A DNA stretch of 42,663 nt from Petrocella sp. FN5 (GCF_029210395.1 NZ_JARGDP010000023.1:1-42663); one strand, 5' to 3'. Positions 1-7,424 are shown, counted from the first letter of the stretch. Translations and numbers: made by a program. Notes: generated by a model not told the origin, from the sequence alone.

Positions 1-11
1 CTATTTTAACA

Positions 12-31
12 GGTGAAAACCGATTTTCACC
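12..31. other. Small perfect hairpin at left edge
   Basis: GGTGAAAA (12-19) pairs perfectly with TTTTCACC (24-31) around a CCGA loop. It lies in the gene-free first 140 bases. No coding sequence or known RNA family was recognised here; it may be the end of a structure belonging to DNA left of the window. Confidence 0.4.
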
Positions 32-96
32 CATCTGCTTCTATGGACCAAGAGGCTCTTTCCCGTTGTTGATTAAGAAATAATCTGTGCATAATT

Positions 97-136
97 CAAA
101 AGAATCTGTATGACCATTAAGGCTACAGATTCTTTG
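97..136 (-). terminator. Hairpin after the DJ-1/PfpI gene
   Basis: AAAGAATCTGTA (99-110) pairs perfectly with TACAGATTCTTT (124-135) over a 13-nt loop, just past the stop codon of the minus-strand gene. On the minus strand the stem ends in a short T-run (TTTT), so this is a plausible but not strong intrinsic terminator. Confidence 0.6.
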
Positions 137-140
137 TTCA

Positions 141-689
141 CTATGTTAGTATCAGTTTTTTTTGAAGTGCAACGACCTCATCCTCTTCTAAATACCACTT
201 AAGAATCTCTAAGCCAAAAGCCATGGCCACGCCTGCACCCTTTGCTGTAATAATATTTCCATCTGTGACAACTTCATTCTCACTCACTTTGGCGCCTTTA
301 AGATGAACTTCGTTGCCGGGATAAGCTATAGCTTCCTTACCTGTCAGTAAACCAAGATCACCGAGTATACTTGGTGCCGCACATATGGCGGCCAGTTTTT
401 TACCTGATGAGTAAAAAGCGGGTAATAGTGCCATTAAGCTCTCATGCTTACTGAGATTTTCCGTACCCGGCATACCACCAGGCAAAATGAGTACTTCATA
501 CTCTGAATAATCCACCTCATAGAATAGGCGGTCGCATTTTACGGTTATATCATGGGCACCGGTAACATCCAGATTACCGGAAACAGATATTAAATCTAAT
601 ACCATACCACCTCTTCGTAAAACATCTATGGTACTAACCGCTTCAATCTCCTCAAAACCGGTCGCTAAAAATATTGCCATTTTCGTCAT
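141..689 (-). CDS. DJ-1/PfpI (ThiJ) family protein
   Basis: A 182-residue protein of the class I glutamine amidotransferase-like DJ-1/PfpI superfamily, whose members act as glyoxalase/deglycase-type enzymes, chaperones or proteases; the exact activity cannot be told from sequence. Family marks are the N-terminal FLATGFEEIEA segment with the conserved acidic residues, LILPGGMPG near residues 68-75, and the nucleophile elbow AAICAAPS with Cys103. Start chosen at ATG 687-689 (MTKMAIF) because GGAGG sits 7 nt upstream; an in-frame upstream ATG would lie beyond that ribosome binding site. Length fits the family. It is transcribed divergently from the CYTH gene and appears to be a single-gene unit ending at a hairpin. 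Confidence 0.88.
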   Translation of the reverse strand: MTKMAIFLATGFEEIEAVSTIDVLRRGGMVLDLISVSGNLDVTGAHDITVKCDRLFYEVDYSEYEVLILPGGMPGTENLSKHESLMALLPAFYSSGKKLAAICAAPSILGDLGLLTGKEAIAYPGNEVHLKGAKVSENEVVTDGNIITAKGAGVAMAFGLEILKWYLEEDEVVALQKKLILT

Positions 690-745
690 AAAAATACCTC
701 CGTGATAATCCAATAAGTCAATGTACTTTTTATTAGATTATGGTT

Positions 746-751
746 TATAAT
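746..751 (+). promoter_or_regulatory. Candidate -10 box for the CYTH gene
   Basis: TATAAT at 746-751 lies about 60 bases before the ATG at 814 in the AT-rich divergent spacer (690-813). No good -35 hexamer is seen 17 bases upstream, so the call rests on the -10 alone. Confidence 0.35.
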
Positions 752-813
752 ATAAGATAATCCTAATATCGTTTTACATAACCCTAGTTTATCATAAAAG
801 TGAGGTTTTTAGA

Positions 814-1296
814 ATGGAAATAGAAAGAAAATTCATTGTGTCATCTTCACCTGGCCCACTGGCCTCTTATCCCAAAAAAGAAATTCTTCAAGGTTATATC
901 AGTACCAGTCCTGTCATACGTATACGTAAATCCAATGAAGATTTTTTCCTAACTTGTAAGGGTAAAGGACTTCTTGCTCGGGAAGAATTCGAGATCTCCA
1001 TAACCGCCTTGGAATTTGAACATCTCTCTTCTAAGTTGGATTATTATTTGATTCATAAAACCAGATACCTCGTCCCTTATGGTGAATACACCATTGAGCT
1101 GGATGTCTTCAAGGACCGACTTGATGGTCTCCTAATGGCTGAGGTAGAATTCCCATCCCTTGAGGCTGCACATGATTTTGATGTGCCGGACTGGTTTGAA
1201 GCGGAAGTTACTGAGGATTGTCGTTATCAAAATAATACCCTTTGTCGGTTAAATGGGTTTGATGAGTTAAACACAAAAAAAGAATCTACTAGGTAG
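814..1296 (+). CDS. CYTH domain protein
   Basis: A 160-residue CYTH-fold protein. It starts with MEIERKFIV, the ExExK signature that binds triphosphate groups and divalent metal, followed by alternating Lys/Arg and Glu-rich strands (RIRKS, LTCKGKG, EEFE, IELDVF, AEVEFPS, EVTEDCRYQN) typical of the triphosphate tunnel. Family members are inorganic triphosphatases, thiamine triphosphatases or class IV adenylate cyclases; bacterial members of this short form are mostly inorganic triphosphatases, so that is the most likely but unproven activity. GAGG lies 8 nt before the ATG. The stop codon is inside the bidirectional terminator hairpin shared with the tRNA array. Confidence 0.85.
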   Translation: MEIERKFIVSSSPGPLASYPKKEILQGYISTSPVIRIRKSNEDFFLTCKGKGLLAREEFEISITALEFEHLSSKLDYYLIHKTRYLVPYGEYTIELDVFKDRLDGLLMAEVEFPSLEAAHDFDVPDWFEAEVTEDCRYQNNTLCRLNGFDELNTKKESTR

Positions 1297-1308
1297 ATTC
1301 TTCTTTTG
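1276..1308. terminator. Bidirectional terminator between CYTH gene and tRNA array
   Basis: AAGAATCTAC (1280-1289) and GTAGATTCTT (1293-1302) form a perfect 10-bp stem with a 3-nt loop. A-rich sequence on the left and CTTTT on the right give T-tracts in both directions, suiting two converging transcripts. The CYTH stop codon (1294-1296) is inside the stem. Confidence 0.8.
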
Positions 1309-1311
1309 TAA

Positions 1312-1393
1312 TGCGGATGAAGGGAGTCGAACCCCCACGCCGTAAAGCGCTAGATCCTAAGTCTAGTGCGTCTGCCAATTCCGCCACATCCGC
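1312..1393 (-). tRNA. tRNA-Leu(TAG)
   Basis: Reads GCGGATG...CATCCGC plus discriminator A on the minus strand. It has the anticodon arm CTAGACTTAGGATCTAG with anticodon TAG, a GGTTCGACTCC T-arm, and the extended variable arm expected of leucine tRNA (82 nt). The 3' CCA is not encoded. Last gene of the seven-tRNA array. Confidence 0.95.
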
Positions 1394-1437
1394 TTGTGTT
1401 ATTGCAAGCAGCAACAAGTTACTGCAAGCATTAACGA

Positions 1438-1510
1438 TGAGTCACCCGGGGTTCGAACCCGAGACAACTGGATTAAAAGTCCAGTGCTCTACCAGCTGAG
1501 CTAGTGACCC
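1438..1510 (-). tRNA. tRNA-Lys(TTT)
   Basis: Acceptor GGGTCAC/GTGACTC (one G-T pair) with discriminator A; D-arm AGCTCAGCTGGTAGAGC; anticodon loop CTTTTAA with anticodon TTT; T-arm GGTTCGAACCC. 73 nt, CCA not encoded. Confidence 0.95.
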
Positions 1511-1568
1511 ATAGTACTGTGTTCCTTATTTCTGCCATATGACCGCTGTTACATTGACCTTATGGAAA

Positions 1569-1640
1569 CTGGGTAGGAAGGATTCGAACCTTCGCATACA
1601 GGAGTCAAAGTCCAGTGCCTTACCGCTTGGCGACTACCCA
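1569..1640 (-). tRNA. tRNA-Gln(TTG)
   Basis: Acceptor TGGGTAG/CTACCCA with discriminator G, the U1-A72 pair typical of glutamine tRNAs; anticodon loop CTTTGAC with anticodon TTG; T-arm GGTTCGAATCC. 72 nt, CCA not encoded. Confidence 0.95.
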
Positions 1641-1652
1641 ATATTTTTTAAG

Positions 1653-1725
1653 GGTGGATAATGGGACTCGAACCCACAACAACCAGAACCACAATCTGGC
1701 GCTCTACCATTGAACTATACCCACC
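1653..1725 (-). tRNA. tRNA-His(GTG)
   Basis: Acceptor GTGGGTA/TATCCAC with an extra 5' G (-1) opposite discriminator C, the hallmark of tRNA-His; anticodon loop TTGTGGT with anticodon GTG; T-arm GGTTCGAGTCC. CCA not encoded. Confidence 0.95.
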
Positions 1726-1760
1726 ATATGATCATCTTAAGATATCTTAAGAATCATTAA

Positions 1761-1834
1761 CGTGCCAGCAGGGATTCGAACCCCGGACACCCGCCTTAGA
1801 AGGGCGATGCTCTATCCAGCTGAGCTACTGGCAC
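1761..1834 (-). tRNA. tRNA-Arg(TCT)
   Basis: Acceptor GTGCCAG/CTGGCAC with discriminator G; D-arm AGCTCAGCTGGATAGAGC; anticodon loop CTTCTAA with anticodon TCT; T-arm GGTTCGAATCC. 74 nt, CCA not encoded. Confidence 0.95.
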
Positions 1835-1868
1835 AAGTTATATCTTTGGTGTGCTCATTTCATGATGA

Positions 1869-1939
1869 AGCGGGTAGGGGGAATCGAACCCCCGTAACCA
1901 GCTTGGAAGGCTGGAGTTTTACCATTAAACTACACCCGC
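1869..1939 (-). tRNA. tRNA-Gly(TCC)
   Basis: Acceptor GCGGGTG/TACCCGC with discriminator T; anticodon loop CTTCCAA with anticodon TCC; T-arm GGTTCGATTCC. 71 nt, CCA not encoded. Confidence 0.95.
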
Positions 1940-1981
1940 AAAATGATGGCCATCATCTTACACTATGGTGTCGCATAAAAA

Positions 1982-2056
1982 TCGGGGTGACAGGATTCGA
2001 ACCTGCGGCCTCTTGAACCCAAATCAAGCGCTCTAGCCAAGCTGAGCCACACCCCG
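1982..2056 (-). tRNA. tRNA-Pro(TGG)
   Basis: Acceptor CGGGGTG/CACCCCG with discriminator A; anticodon loop TTTGGGT with anticodon TGG; T-arm GGTTCGAATCC. 75 nt, CCA not encoded. First gene of the array, about 30 nt downstream of its promoter. Confidence 0.95.
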
Positions 2057-2092
2057 TTTTTCAAAGGCTTTTATTTCAAACGTGCAAGATGT

Positions 2093-2121
2093 ATTATACA
2101 GAGTAAACAAAACTTTGTCAA
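2093..2121 (-). promoter_or_regulatory. Consensus SigA promoter of the tRNA array
   Basis: On the minus strand TTGACA (2116-2121), a 17-nt spacer and TATAAT (2093-2098): both hexamers match the consensus exactly, as often seen for stable-RNA promoters. Transcription would start near 2086, about 30 nt before tRNA-Pro. Confidence 0.93.
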
Positions 2122-2197
2122 CACTTTTGAAGGGTTTTTTTTTTAATTCCTTTTCTTTTTCTAAACCCCTTTAAAATCAAGGTTTTTAAGACGTTTT

Positions 2198-2677
2198 TCA
2201 AGAAATTCTAGGGATATTAGTATGGATCTTTCCATCCTCATTAATGGTTAAAACGCCAAAACTGGCCACACCGTCTCTTGGTGAACTGATGCTGCCCGGA
2301 TTAAAAATTAAACATTTACCTTCATATTCTTCATGGGCCATATGGGTATGTCCATATAAAATTATATCATAATTTTCCTTCTTTGCTAACGCTTTTAGCA
2401 TATTCGTACCATGTTTGACATAATGATGATGCCCATGGGTAAGTAAAATCTTTTTCCCTTGTATAAACACAACTTTCTCAGTAGGCACATTGATTTCTCC
2501 CCAATCACAGTTACCGGCCACATAGTCAATGGGTATGTTAAAAAGACGCTCTATGTCCCGAGCATCTCTTACTAAGTCTCCCAAATGGAAGATTCTGTCA
2601 AAACGATGATCACCTTCCATGAGGTCTAATACATGCTTAATTCTTTTATGGGTGTCACTGATGACTAAAATCCTCAT
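2198..2677 (-). CDS. YfcE/MJ0936-type metallophosphoesterase
   Basis: A 159-residue calcineurin-like phosphodiesterase. Metal-binding motifs are in order: SDTHKR (residues 7-12), HLGDLVRD, AGNCDW, THGHHHYVKHG and YGHTHMA. Family members (E. coli YfcE, M. jannaschii MJ0936) are small cytosolic metal-dependent phosphodiesterases with activity on model substrates and mostly unknown natural targets. GAGG is 7 nt before ATG 2675-2677. Its start is only 2 nt past the rdgB stop, so the two are co-transcribed. This rdgB-yfcE pairing is common in Firmicutes. Confidence 0.9.
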   Translation of the reverse strand: MRILVISDTHKRIKHVLDLMEGDHRFDRIFHLGDLVRDARDIERLFNIPIDYVAGNCDWGEINVPTEKVVFIQGKKILLTHGHHHYVKHGTNMLKALAKKENYDIILYGHTHMAHEEYEGKCLIFNPGSISSPRDGVASFGVLTINEDGKIHTNIPRIS

Positions 2678-2679
2678 CT

Positions 2680-3282
2680 CTATACCTCGAAATAAGCCTT
2701 AAGCGTATCTTTCATACGTCTTAAAGCTTGCCCCCTATGGCTGATAGCATTTTTTTTATCTGCTGTCATTTCGGCTGTTGTGCATCCTTCTTCAGGTACA
2801 TAGAAAATAGGGTCATATCCAAATCCGCCTACACCCTTAGCTTCATTGGCGATATAACCTTCGATGGTGCCTCTTACATGTCTTACCTCGCCGTTTGGAA
2901 AAGCAGCTGCTATTACACATACAAAGCGTGCTGAACGCTCTTTTTCTTTAGCATTTTTTAATCTATCCAAGATCATCTGATTCTTAACATCATAGGTGGT
3001 TGTTTCACCACCAAAACGTGCGGAGTAAATGCCCGGTTCACCATGCATATAATCCACTTCAAGCCCTGAATCATCCGCCAAAACAATATCACCGGTTTTT
3101 GCAGCTATTTCTTTCGCTTTTTTTATAGCATTTTCTTCAAAGGTATGCCCATCCTCTATCACATCAATATCAATACCGGCATCTTCCATAGAAACTATCT
3201 TGTATGGTAAATCTGACAATATCTCTTTAATCTCTATCATCTTATGCTGGTTTTTTGTCGCAAAAATAATCTGTTTTTCCAT
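2680..3282 (-). CDS. rdgB: RdgB/HAM1 dITP/XTP pyrophosphatase
   Basis: A 200-residue non-canonical purine NTP pyrophosphatase that hydrolyses dITP, XTP and ITP to monophosphates, keeping deaminated bases out of DNA and RNA. Family motifs are visible: IIFATKNQHKMIEI at the N terminus, VLADDSGLEVD, PGIYSARFGG, GGFGYDPIFYVPE and the C-terminal SHRGQALR. Start chosen at ATG 3280-3282 (MEKQII) with AGGAG 7 nt upstream; an in-frame upstream ATG exists but has no ribosome binding site. It is first of the rdgB-yfcE pair and lies just past the terminator of the crh gene, so its transcription depends on read-through or an unseen promoter. Confidence 0.94.
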   Translation of the reverse strand: MEKQIIFATKNQHKMIEIKEILSDLPYKIVSMEDAGIDIDVIEDGHTFEENAIKKAKEIAAKTGDIVLADDSGLEVDYMHGEPGIYSARFGGETTTYDVKNQMILDRLKNAKEKERSARFVCVIAAAFPNGEVRHVRGTIEGYIANEAKGVGGFGYDPIFYVPEEGCTTAEMTADKKNAISHRGQALRRMKDTLKAYFEV

Positions 3283-3318
3283 GATGCTCTCCTTAATTTC
3301 AATCCATTTAAATGGAAA

Positions 3319-3365
3319 TAAAAAACCCCTCACCTTATGTATAGCTACAATTGGGTGACGGGGTT
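3319..3365 (-). terminator. Terminator of the murB-rapZ-yvcK-whiA-crh operon
   Basis: AACCCC + TCACC (3324-3334) pairs with GGTGA + GGGGTT (3354-3365) with a single bulged C. On the minus strand the GC-rich stem is followed directly by TTTTTT, a classical intrinsic terminator 12 nt past the crh-like stop codon. Confidence 0.9.
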
Positions 3366-3376
3366 ATGTCTCTTGT

Positions 3377-3634
3377 TTACTCAACTGTGGTAAGGTAGTT
3401 TTCCAATTTTTCAATGGATTCTTCCTCGTCCGGTCCTTCTGCTGTTAGAAGAATGCTTTCACCCTCAAGAATGCCAAGCGACATCATACCCATAATACTT
3501 TTGGCATTCACTTTTTTGTTTTGCATGGAAACGTAAATGCTGCTTTGAAATTGGCTAGCCACTTGAACAAATAAAGCAACTGGTCTTGCCTCAAGTCCTG
3601 ATGCTATTTTAACCATTACTTTTTTCTCAGTCAT
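3377..3634 (-). CDS. crh: Crh-like HPr-family protein with Glu15
   Basis: An 85-residue HPr-fold protein. In true HPr, position 15 is the His phosphorylated by Enzyme I (GIHARPA). Here the segment is SGLEARPVA with Glu15, so it cannot act as a PTS phosphocarrier. The regulatory site is intact: VNAKSIMGMMSLG with Ser46, target of HPr kinase/phosphorylase. This matches B. subtilis Crh (GLQARPA, Ser46, 85 residues), a corepressor of CcpA when Ser46 is phosphorylated; Crh has Gln where this has Glu. It is last in the operon after whiA, exactly where crh lies in Bacillus, and its ATG overlaps the whiA end by 8 nt with GGAGG 6 nt upstream. hprK is in this window at 37709-38665. The role in catabolite control is inferred. 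Confidence 0.88.
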   Translation of the reverse strand: MTEKKVMVKIASGLEARPVALFVQVASQFQSSIYVSMQNKKVNAKSIMGMMSLGILEGESILLTAEGPDEEESIEKLENYLTTVE

Positions 3635-4583
3635 GAAATTCCTCCCTTGTGCTCTTTAATTTTTCAGCAATTTGACTTATTTTTCTTAATCGGTGATTCA
3701 CACCTGATTTGCCTACTACCGGATCTAGCAGTTGACCTAGTTCTATAAGACTGGCATCTGAATGCTCAATCCTTAACCTTGCTATGGATTTTAAGTTTTC
3801 CGGCAATGTTCCAAGGCCAATTGTTTGATCAATATAATCTATATCCTGCAACTGTTTAACAGCGGCAGATACAGTCTTATTAATATTTGCAGTTTCACAA
3901 TTAACAATGCGGTTTACATTGTTGCGCATTTCTTTTAGAATTCTAAGGTTTTCTAACTCCATCAATGCAACATGCGCTTCCATGATGTTCAGTAAATCCA
4001 CAATCTGATTGCCTTCTTTTAAGTATAACACATAATACTTCTTTCTTAAGACAATCTTTGCGTCCATTTCAAAAGTGTTTACCAAACGCATGAGCTCTAT
4101 CGTATGCTTTTCTTCTTGACTTACAAACTCAAGGTGATAGGTCTTTTCCGGATCACTAATGGAACCACTCGCTAAAAAAGCGCCTCTAATATAAGCACGT
4201 TTGCAACATGTCGTTTGCACGATTAATGGACTGATGTGTCGATCCACCTTACCCTCAACAAGCAACTTTGTAACTTTCAAAATGGTTATAGCCTCTTCAC
4301 TGTCCATAACATAAATATGATAGATTCTATGCTTCTTCAGATAAATATTTTTCTTGATGGATATCTCAACTTTTATATTAAATGTTTTCTTTAATAAAGT
4401 AAAGCATTTTCTTGCTACTGCCGCATTTTCCGTCTGTATTTTTAGGCTTATGACTTCACCTTTTTCATTCTCTTTTATTTTTCCGCATACATTGATGATG
4501 GCTGCAACTTCTGCAATCCTACAATGTCTGGCCTCACCGATATGTCTGGCCAGTTCGTCCTTCACCTTTGATGAAAATGACAT
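3627..4583 (-). CDS. whiA: Sporulation/cell division regulator WhiA
   Basis: A 318-residue WhiA protein: an N-terminal LAGLIDADG-like fold (residues about 1-215, including CCKRAYIRGAFLASGSISDP) that has lost endonuclease function, and a C-terminal helix-turn-helix (about 230-310, with LGTLPENLKSIARLRIEHSDASL and SGVNHRLRKI). WhiA is a DNA-binding transcription factor in actinobacteria; in B. subtilis it is nucleoid-associated and influences cell division and chromosome segregation. GAGGTG precedes ATG 4583 by 7 nt. It sits between yvcK (27-nt gap) and the crh-like gene (8-nt overlap) in the conserved Gram-positive order. Confidence 0.95.
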   Translation of the reverse strand: MSFSSKVKDELARHIGEARHCRIAEVAAIINVCGKIKENEKGEVISLKIQTENAAVARKCFTLLKKTFNIKVEISIKKNIYLKKHRIYHIYVMDSEEAITILKVTKLLVEGKVDRHISPLIVQTTCCKRAYIRGAFLASGSISDPEKTYHLEFVSQEEKHTIELMRLVNTFEMDAKIVLRKKYYVLYLKEGNQIVDLLNIMEAHVALMELENLRILKEMRNNVNRIVNCETANINKTVSAAVKQLQDIDYIDQTIGLGTLPENLKSIARLRIEHSDASLIELGQLLDPVVGKSGVNHRLRKISQIAEKLKSTREEFHD

Positions 4584-4610
4584 ACCTTCACCTCATTTTT
4601 TTCTAATAGG

Positions 4611-5555
4611 CTAATCAATAGACATGATGATTTTTGCCAATAGTTCTGAGTCATGTCGGACATAGCCCGTTTTTTCGTTGAGTGCGATCATTGGTACAGC
4701 TAAAACCCGATCATCGTTGATTAGAGGTAAGACCAACTCTGCCCCATCTTGATTATAATGTTCGATAATCATAGCTTCTGGCCAACCGTCATTGGCTATG
4801 ATTTTATCAATCGATCCAACACCAATATACTGCTCGATGACATTAACATGCTCAAGCAATGTAAAACCTTCCGTCTCACCGGGTTGGGTCATAATATTGC
4901 CTACGTAGACAATCTTGCCTTTCGCATTCTTCAACGCTTCACAAACCCCTTCCACCAATAGGTTAGGGATAATAGATGTATAAAGACTTCCCGGCCCGAG
5001 TATGATACTATCTGCTGTCTCAATCTTTTCCAAAACATTCTTGTACACCTTAGGGTTACTTGGCATAAGCTTCATCTTTTTGATATACTTCTTATGACTC
5101 TTATTAGCTGTTACAATCTCGCATTCGCCGATAATCTCGCTACCATCGTCATAAATAGCTTTAAGCTGGACATCTTCTGTTGTCACAGGCAATACTTGTC
5201 CTCTAACTCGAAGTACTTCATGGGCTTTTTCAATGGCCGCTCCAAAGTTACCATAAAGATCTGTAAGACCTACAATCAATAGGTTTCCCAAGTTATACCC
5301 CTTAAGAGAACCTTCTGAAAATCGATGGGCAAACAAAGCCTCTAGCATTGGTTCTGCTTCTGCAAGTGCCAATAAACAGTTTCTTATATCCCCTGGTGGC
5401 AATATTTTCATTTCTTTTCTTAGATTCCCTGAGTGACCACCATTGTCAGATACTGTAACAATGGCTGTCAACTCTTCTGTATGAATCTTTAAGCCTCTAA
5501 GCATGGTGGATAATCCTGTGCCACCACCGATGCAGACAATTTTTTTATTTTTCAT
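4611..5555 (-). CDS. yvcK: YvcK/CofD-family regulator (UDP-sugar binding)
   Basis: A 314-residue YvcK (MgfK/GlmR) protein of the CofD superfamily. Visible marks: IVCIGGGTGLSTMLRGLK at the N terminus, VTVSDNGGHSGNLRKE, LPPGDIRNCLLAL, and LGPGSLYTSIIPNLLV. In B. subtilis it is required for growth and normal shape on gluconeogenic carbon sources, binds UDP-GlcNAc and directs carbon toward peptidoglycan precursors by stimulating GlmS. That link is notable because glmS lies in this window. It lies 10 nt after the rapZ stop in the operon murB-rapZ-yvcK-whiA-crh. Confidence 0.95.
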   Translation of the reverse strand: MKNKKIVCIGGGTGLSTMLRGLKIHTEELTAIVTVSDNGGHSGNLRKEMKILPPGDIRNCLLALAEAEPMLEALFAHRFSEGSLKGYNLGNLLIVGLTDLYGNFGAAIEKAHEVLRVRGQVLPVTTEDVQLKAIYDDGSEIIGECEIVTANKSHKKYIKKMKLMPSNPKVYKNVLEKIETADSIILGPGSLYTSIIPNLLVEGVCEALKNAKGKIVYVGNIMTQPGETEGFTLLEHVNVIEQYIGVGSIDKIIANDGWPEAMIIEHYNQDGAELVLPLINDDRVLAVPMIALNEKTGYVRHDSELLAKIIMSID

Positions 5556-5565
5556 GGTTTACCTG

Positions 5566-6438
5566 CTACTTCCCTCTAAGGGCATCCTTCTCAATATCTC
5601 TATGGTGACAGTGTACGCTGTAGTTATAACTCTCTAATTTCCTAGCTAAGGCGTCGGTTAATGTAACAGATCTGTGTTTGCCTCCGGTACATCCAATGCT
5701 GATGACCAATTGATTTTTTCCTTCTTTAATATAATTAGGTATGAGAAAAGCCAACATATCATCCAGTTTTTCTATAAAAATAGTCGAAACATCCCATTCC
5801 ATTACATAATCCTGAACCACTTTATCTTTCCCTGTAAAGCCTCTGAGTTCAGATTTATAATAGGGGTTGGGTATGAAACGAACGTCAAAAACCAGATCCG
5901 AATCCGATGGAATACCATACTTAAACCCAAATGAAAGAACTGTGATGATTAGATTCTTATAGCTCTTCTCATCATTAAGGGCTTTATGAAGCTCTAGCCT
6001 AAGTTCTCTCGTTAGGAGGTTGGTCGTGTCAATAATAATCTTTGCCTGACTTTTTACCGGTTCAAGAAGGGTTCTTTCTTCTAAAATGGCGTCTTCAATT
6101 CGTCCGTCTTCCACTAATGGATGCTTTCTTCTGGTTTCTTTAAATCTTTTAATCAATATGTCGTTGCTAGACTCCAGAAAAATGATATCCATGGTTATTC
6201 CTTGGCTGTTTAACTGAGCCAGTTCACTAAAGAGAATCTCAAAATGCATGCCACTTCGAACGTCCACACCCAGCGCTATCTTTTTTAGTCCTGAATCCGG
6301 ACTAAAACAAACATCTGCAAATTTACCAATTAAGGCAGGTGGCAGATTGTCGACACAAAAATACCCTGCGTCTTCTAAAAATTTTAAAGTGGTACTTTTT
6401 CCGGCGCCTGACATACCTGTCACTATTACAAACTCCAT
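5566..6438 (-). CDS. rapZ: RNase adapter/nucleotide-binding protein RapZ (YvcJ)
   Basis: A 290-residue RapZ/YvcJ P-loop protein. The N-terminal kinase-like domain has Walker A GMSGAGKST (residues 8-16) and VDNLPPALI; the C-terminal domain has VISIGCTGGKHRSVTL and the HRD segment near the end. In E. coli RapZ senses GlcN-6-P and directs decay of GlmZ, controlling glmS; in Bacillus YvcJ binds and hydrolyses nucleotides and affects competence. Start chosen at ATG 6436-6438 (MEFVIVTG), with GGAGG 7 nt upstream, instead of an in-frame ATG 18 nt upstream. Followed by yvcK after 10 nt. Confidence 0.95.
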   Translation of the reverse strand: MEFVIVTGMSGAGKSTTLKFLEDAGYFCVDNLPPALIGKFADVCFSPDSGLKKIALGVDVRSGMHFEILFSELAQLNSQGITMDIIFLESSNDILIKRFKETRRKHPLVEDGRIEDAILEERTLLEPVKSQAKIIIDTTNLLTRELRLELHKALNDEKSYKNLIITVLSFGFKYGIPSDSDLVFDVRFIPNPYYKSELRGFTGKDKVVQDYVMEWDVSTIFIEKLDDMLAFLIPNYIKEGKNQLVISIGCTGGKHRSVTLTDALARKLESYNYSVHCHHRDIEKDALRGK

Positions 6439-6462
6439 CTTAATGCCTCCCTTCATTTATGA

Positions 6463-7374
6463 CTAAAATTCACCTATGATTCTTACTTCCGTTTCTAGGT
6501 CTACATCAAACTTAGTTTTGACTTCATATTGGATATAATCAATAAGTTCAAGCACTTCCTTACAAGTCGCTTGGCCTTCATTAACAACAAAACCACAGTG
6601 TTTTATCGAAACCCTCGCATCACCTATACGATAGCCTGATAAGCCTGCATCCATAATCAACTTCCCTGCATAATGGCCTTCCGGCCGTTTGAATGTACTG
6701 CCTGCACTTGGTAATTCAATGGGCTGCTTATCTTTTCTTCTTTGTCCCAGATCCTGCATAAGCATCTTGATTGTTTTTTTGTCCCCTTGCTCAAGTACTA
6801 AAGTTGCAGACAATACGATATCTTCATGAATCTGAAGGCTGCTATGTCGATAACCCAGTTCCAGTGCTTCTTTCGTCAGTATTCTGACTTCACCCTTTCT
6901 TGTTAATGTTTCTGCTTCTATAATAACATCTTTGATTTCCCCGCCATAGGCGCCTGCATTCATATATACGGCACCACCAAGGGTTCCTGGAATACCGGAT
7001 GCAAACTCAAAGCCTCTAAGTCCGGCTTTATAAATATGCTTAGAAAGACTTGATAGCAGAATGCCTCCTTGAGCATAGACACGATTGCCGTCTATTCTGT
7101 ATTCACTCATATTCTTGCAAATCTGTATAATCACCCCACGGTAGCCTCGGTCACTCACTAAGAGATTGCTTCCGTTACCCATTATATAATATGGTATATC
7201 TAGTTCTATACATAATCCGATGATATCCTCAATATGTTTTATAGTTTTTGGCACAAAAAACAAATCTGCCGGACCACCAATCTTAAAAGATGTATGAAGA
7301 CACATAGGCTCATTATAGAAAAAACCTGCACCTTCAAACTTTTTTTTATCCATACGTTCCTGCAACTTAATCAT
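6463..7374 (-). CDS. murB: UDP-N-acetylenolpyruvoylglucosamine reductase MurB
   Basis: A 303-residue cytosolic FAD enzyme reducing UDP-GlcNAc-enolpyruvate to UDP-MurNAc with NADPH, the second committed step of peptidoglycan synthesis. FAD-binding motifs: YYIMGNGSNLLVSDRG, EFASGIPGTLGGAVYMNAGAYGGEI and the catalytic-serine segment SAGSTFKRPEG; the C-terminal E of LETEVRIIG is the conserved acid. Start chosen at ATG 7372-7374 (MIKLQER) after GAGGTG; a TTG four codons earlier lies inside that ribosome binding site. First gene of the operon with a promoter just upstream and 24 nt before rapZ. Confidence 0.95.
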   Translation of the reverse strand: MIKLQERMDKKKFEGAGFFYNEPMCLHTSFKIGGPADLFFVPKTIKHIEDIIGLCIELDIPYYIMGNGSNLLVSDRGYRGVIIQICKNMSEYRIDGNRVYAQGGILLSSLSKHIYKAGLRGFEFASGIPGTLGGAVYMNAGAYGGEIKDVIIEAETLTRKGEVRILTKEALELGYRHSSLQIHEDIVLSATLVLEQGDKKTIKMLMQDLGQRRKDKQPIELPSAGSTFKRPEGHYAGKLIMDAGLSGYRIGDARVSIKHCGFVVNEGQATCKEVLELIDYIQYEVKTKFDVDLETEVRIIGEF

Positions 7375-7418
7375 CAAACACCTCAATCGTTTCTATGTTA
7401 CTGCTTTAGTCAAAATTA

Positions 7419-7424
7419 ATTATA
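7419..7424 (-). promoter_or_regulatory. Candidate -10 box for the murB operon
   Basis: TATAAT on the minus strand at 7419-7424, about 45 nt before the murB start and after the terminator of the upstream parvulin gene. The hexamer 17 nt upstream (TTTCTT) is a poor -35, so the promoter may be weak or activator-assisted. Confidence 0.5.

Noticed and set aside
1311-2016. Plus-strand reading frames across the tRNA region, such as one containing RTPDTRLRRA
   Set aside because: They are antisense translations of tRNA genes, a well-known source of false proteins; no ribosome binding sites.
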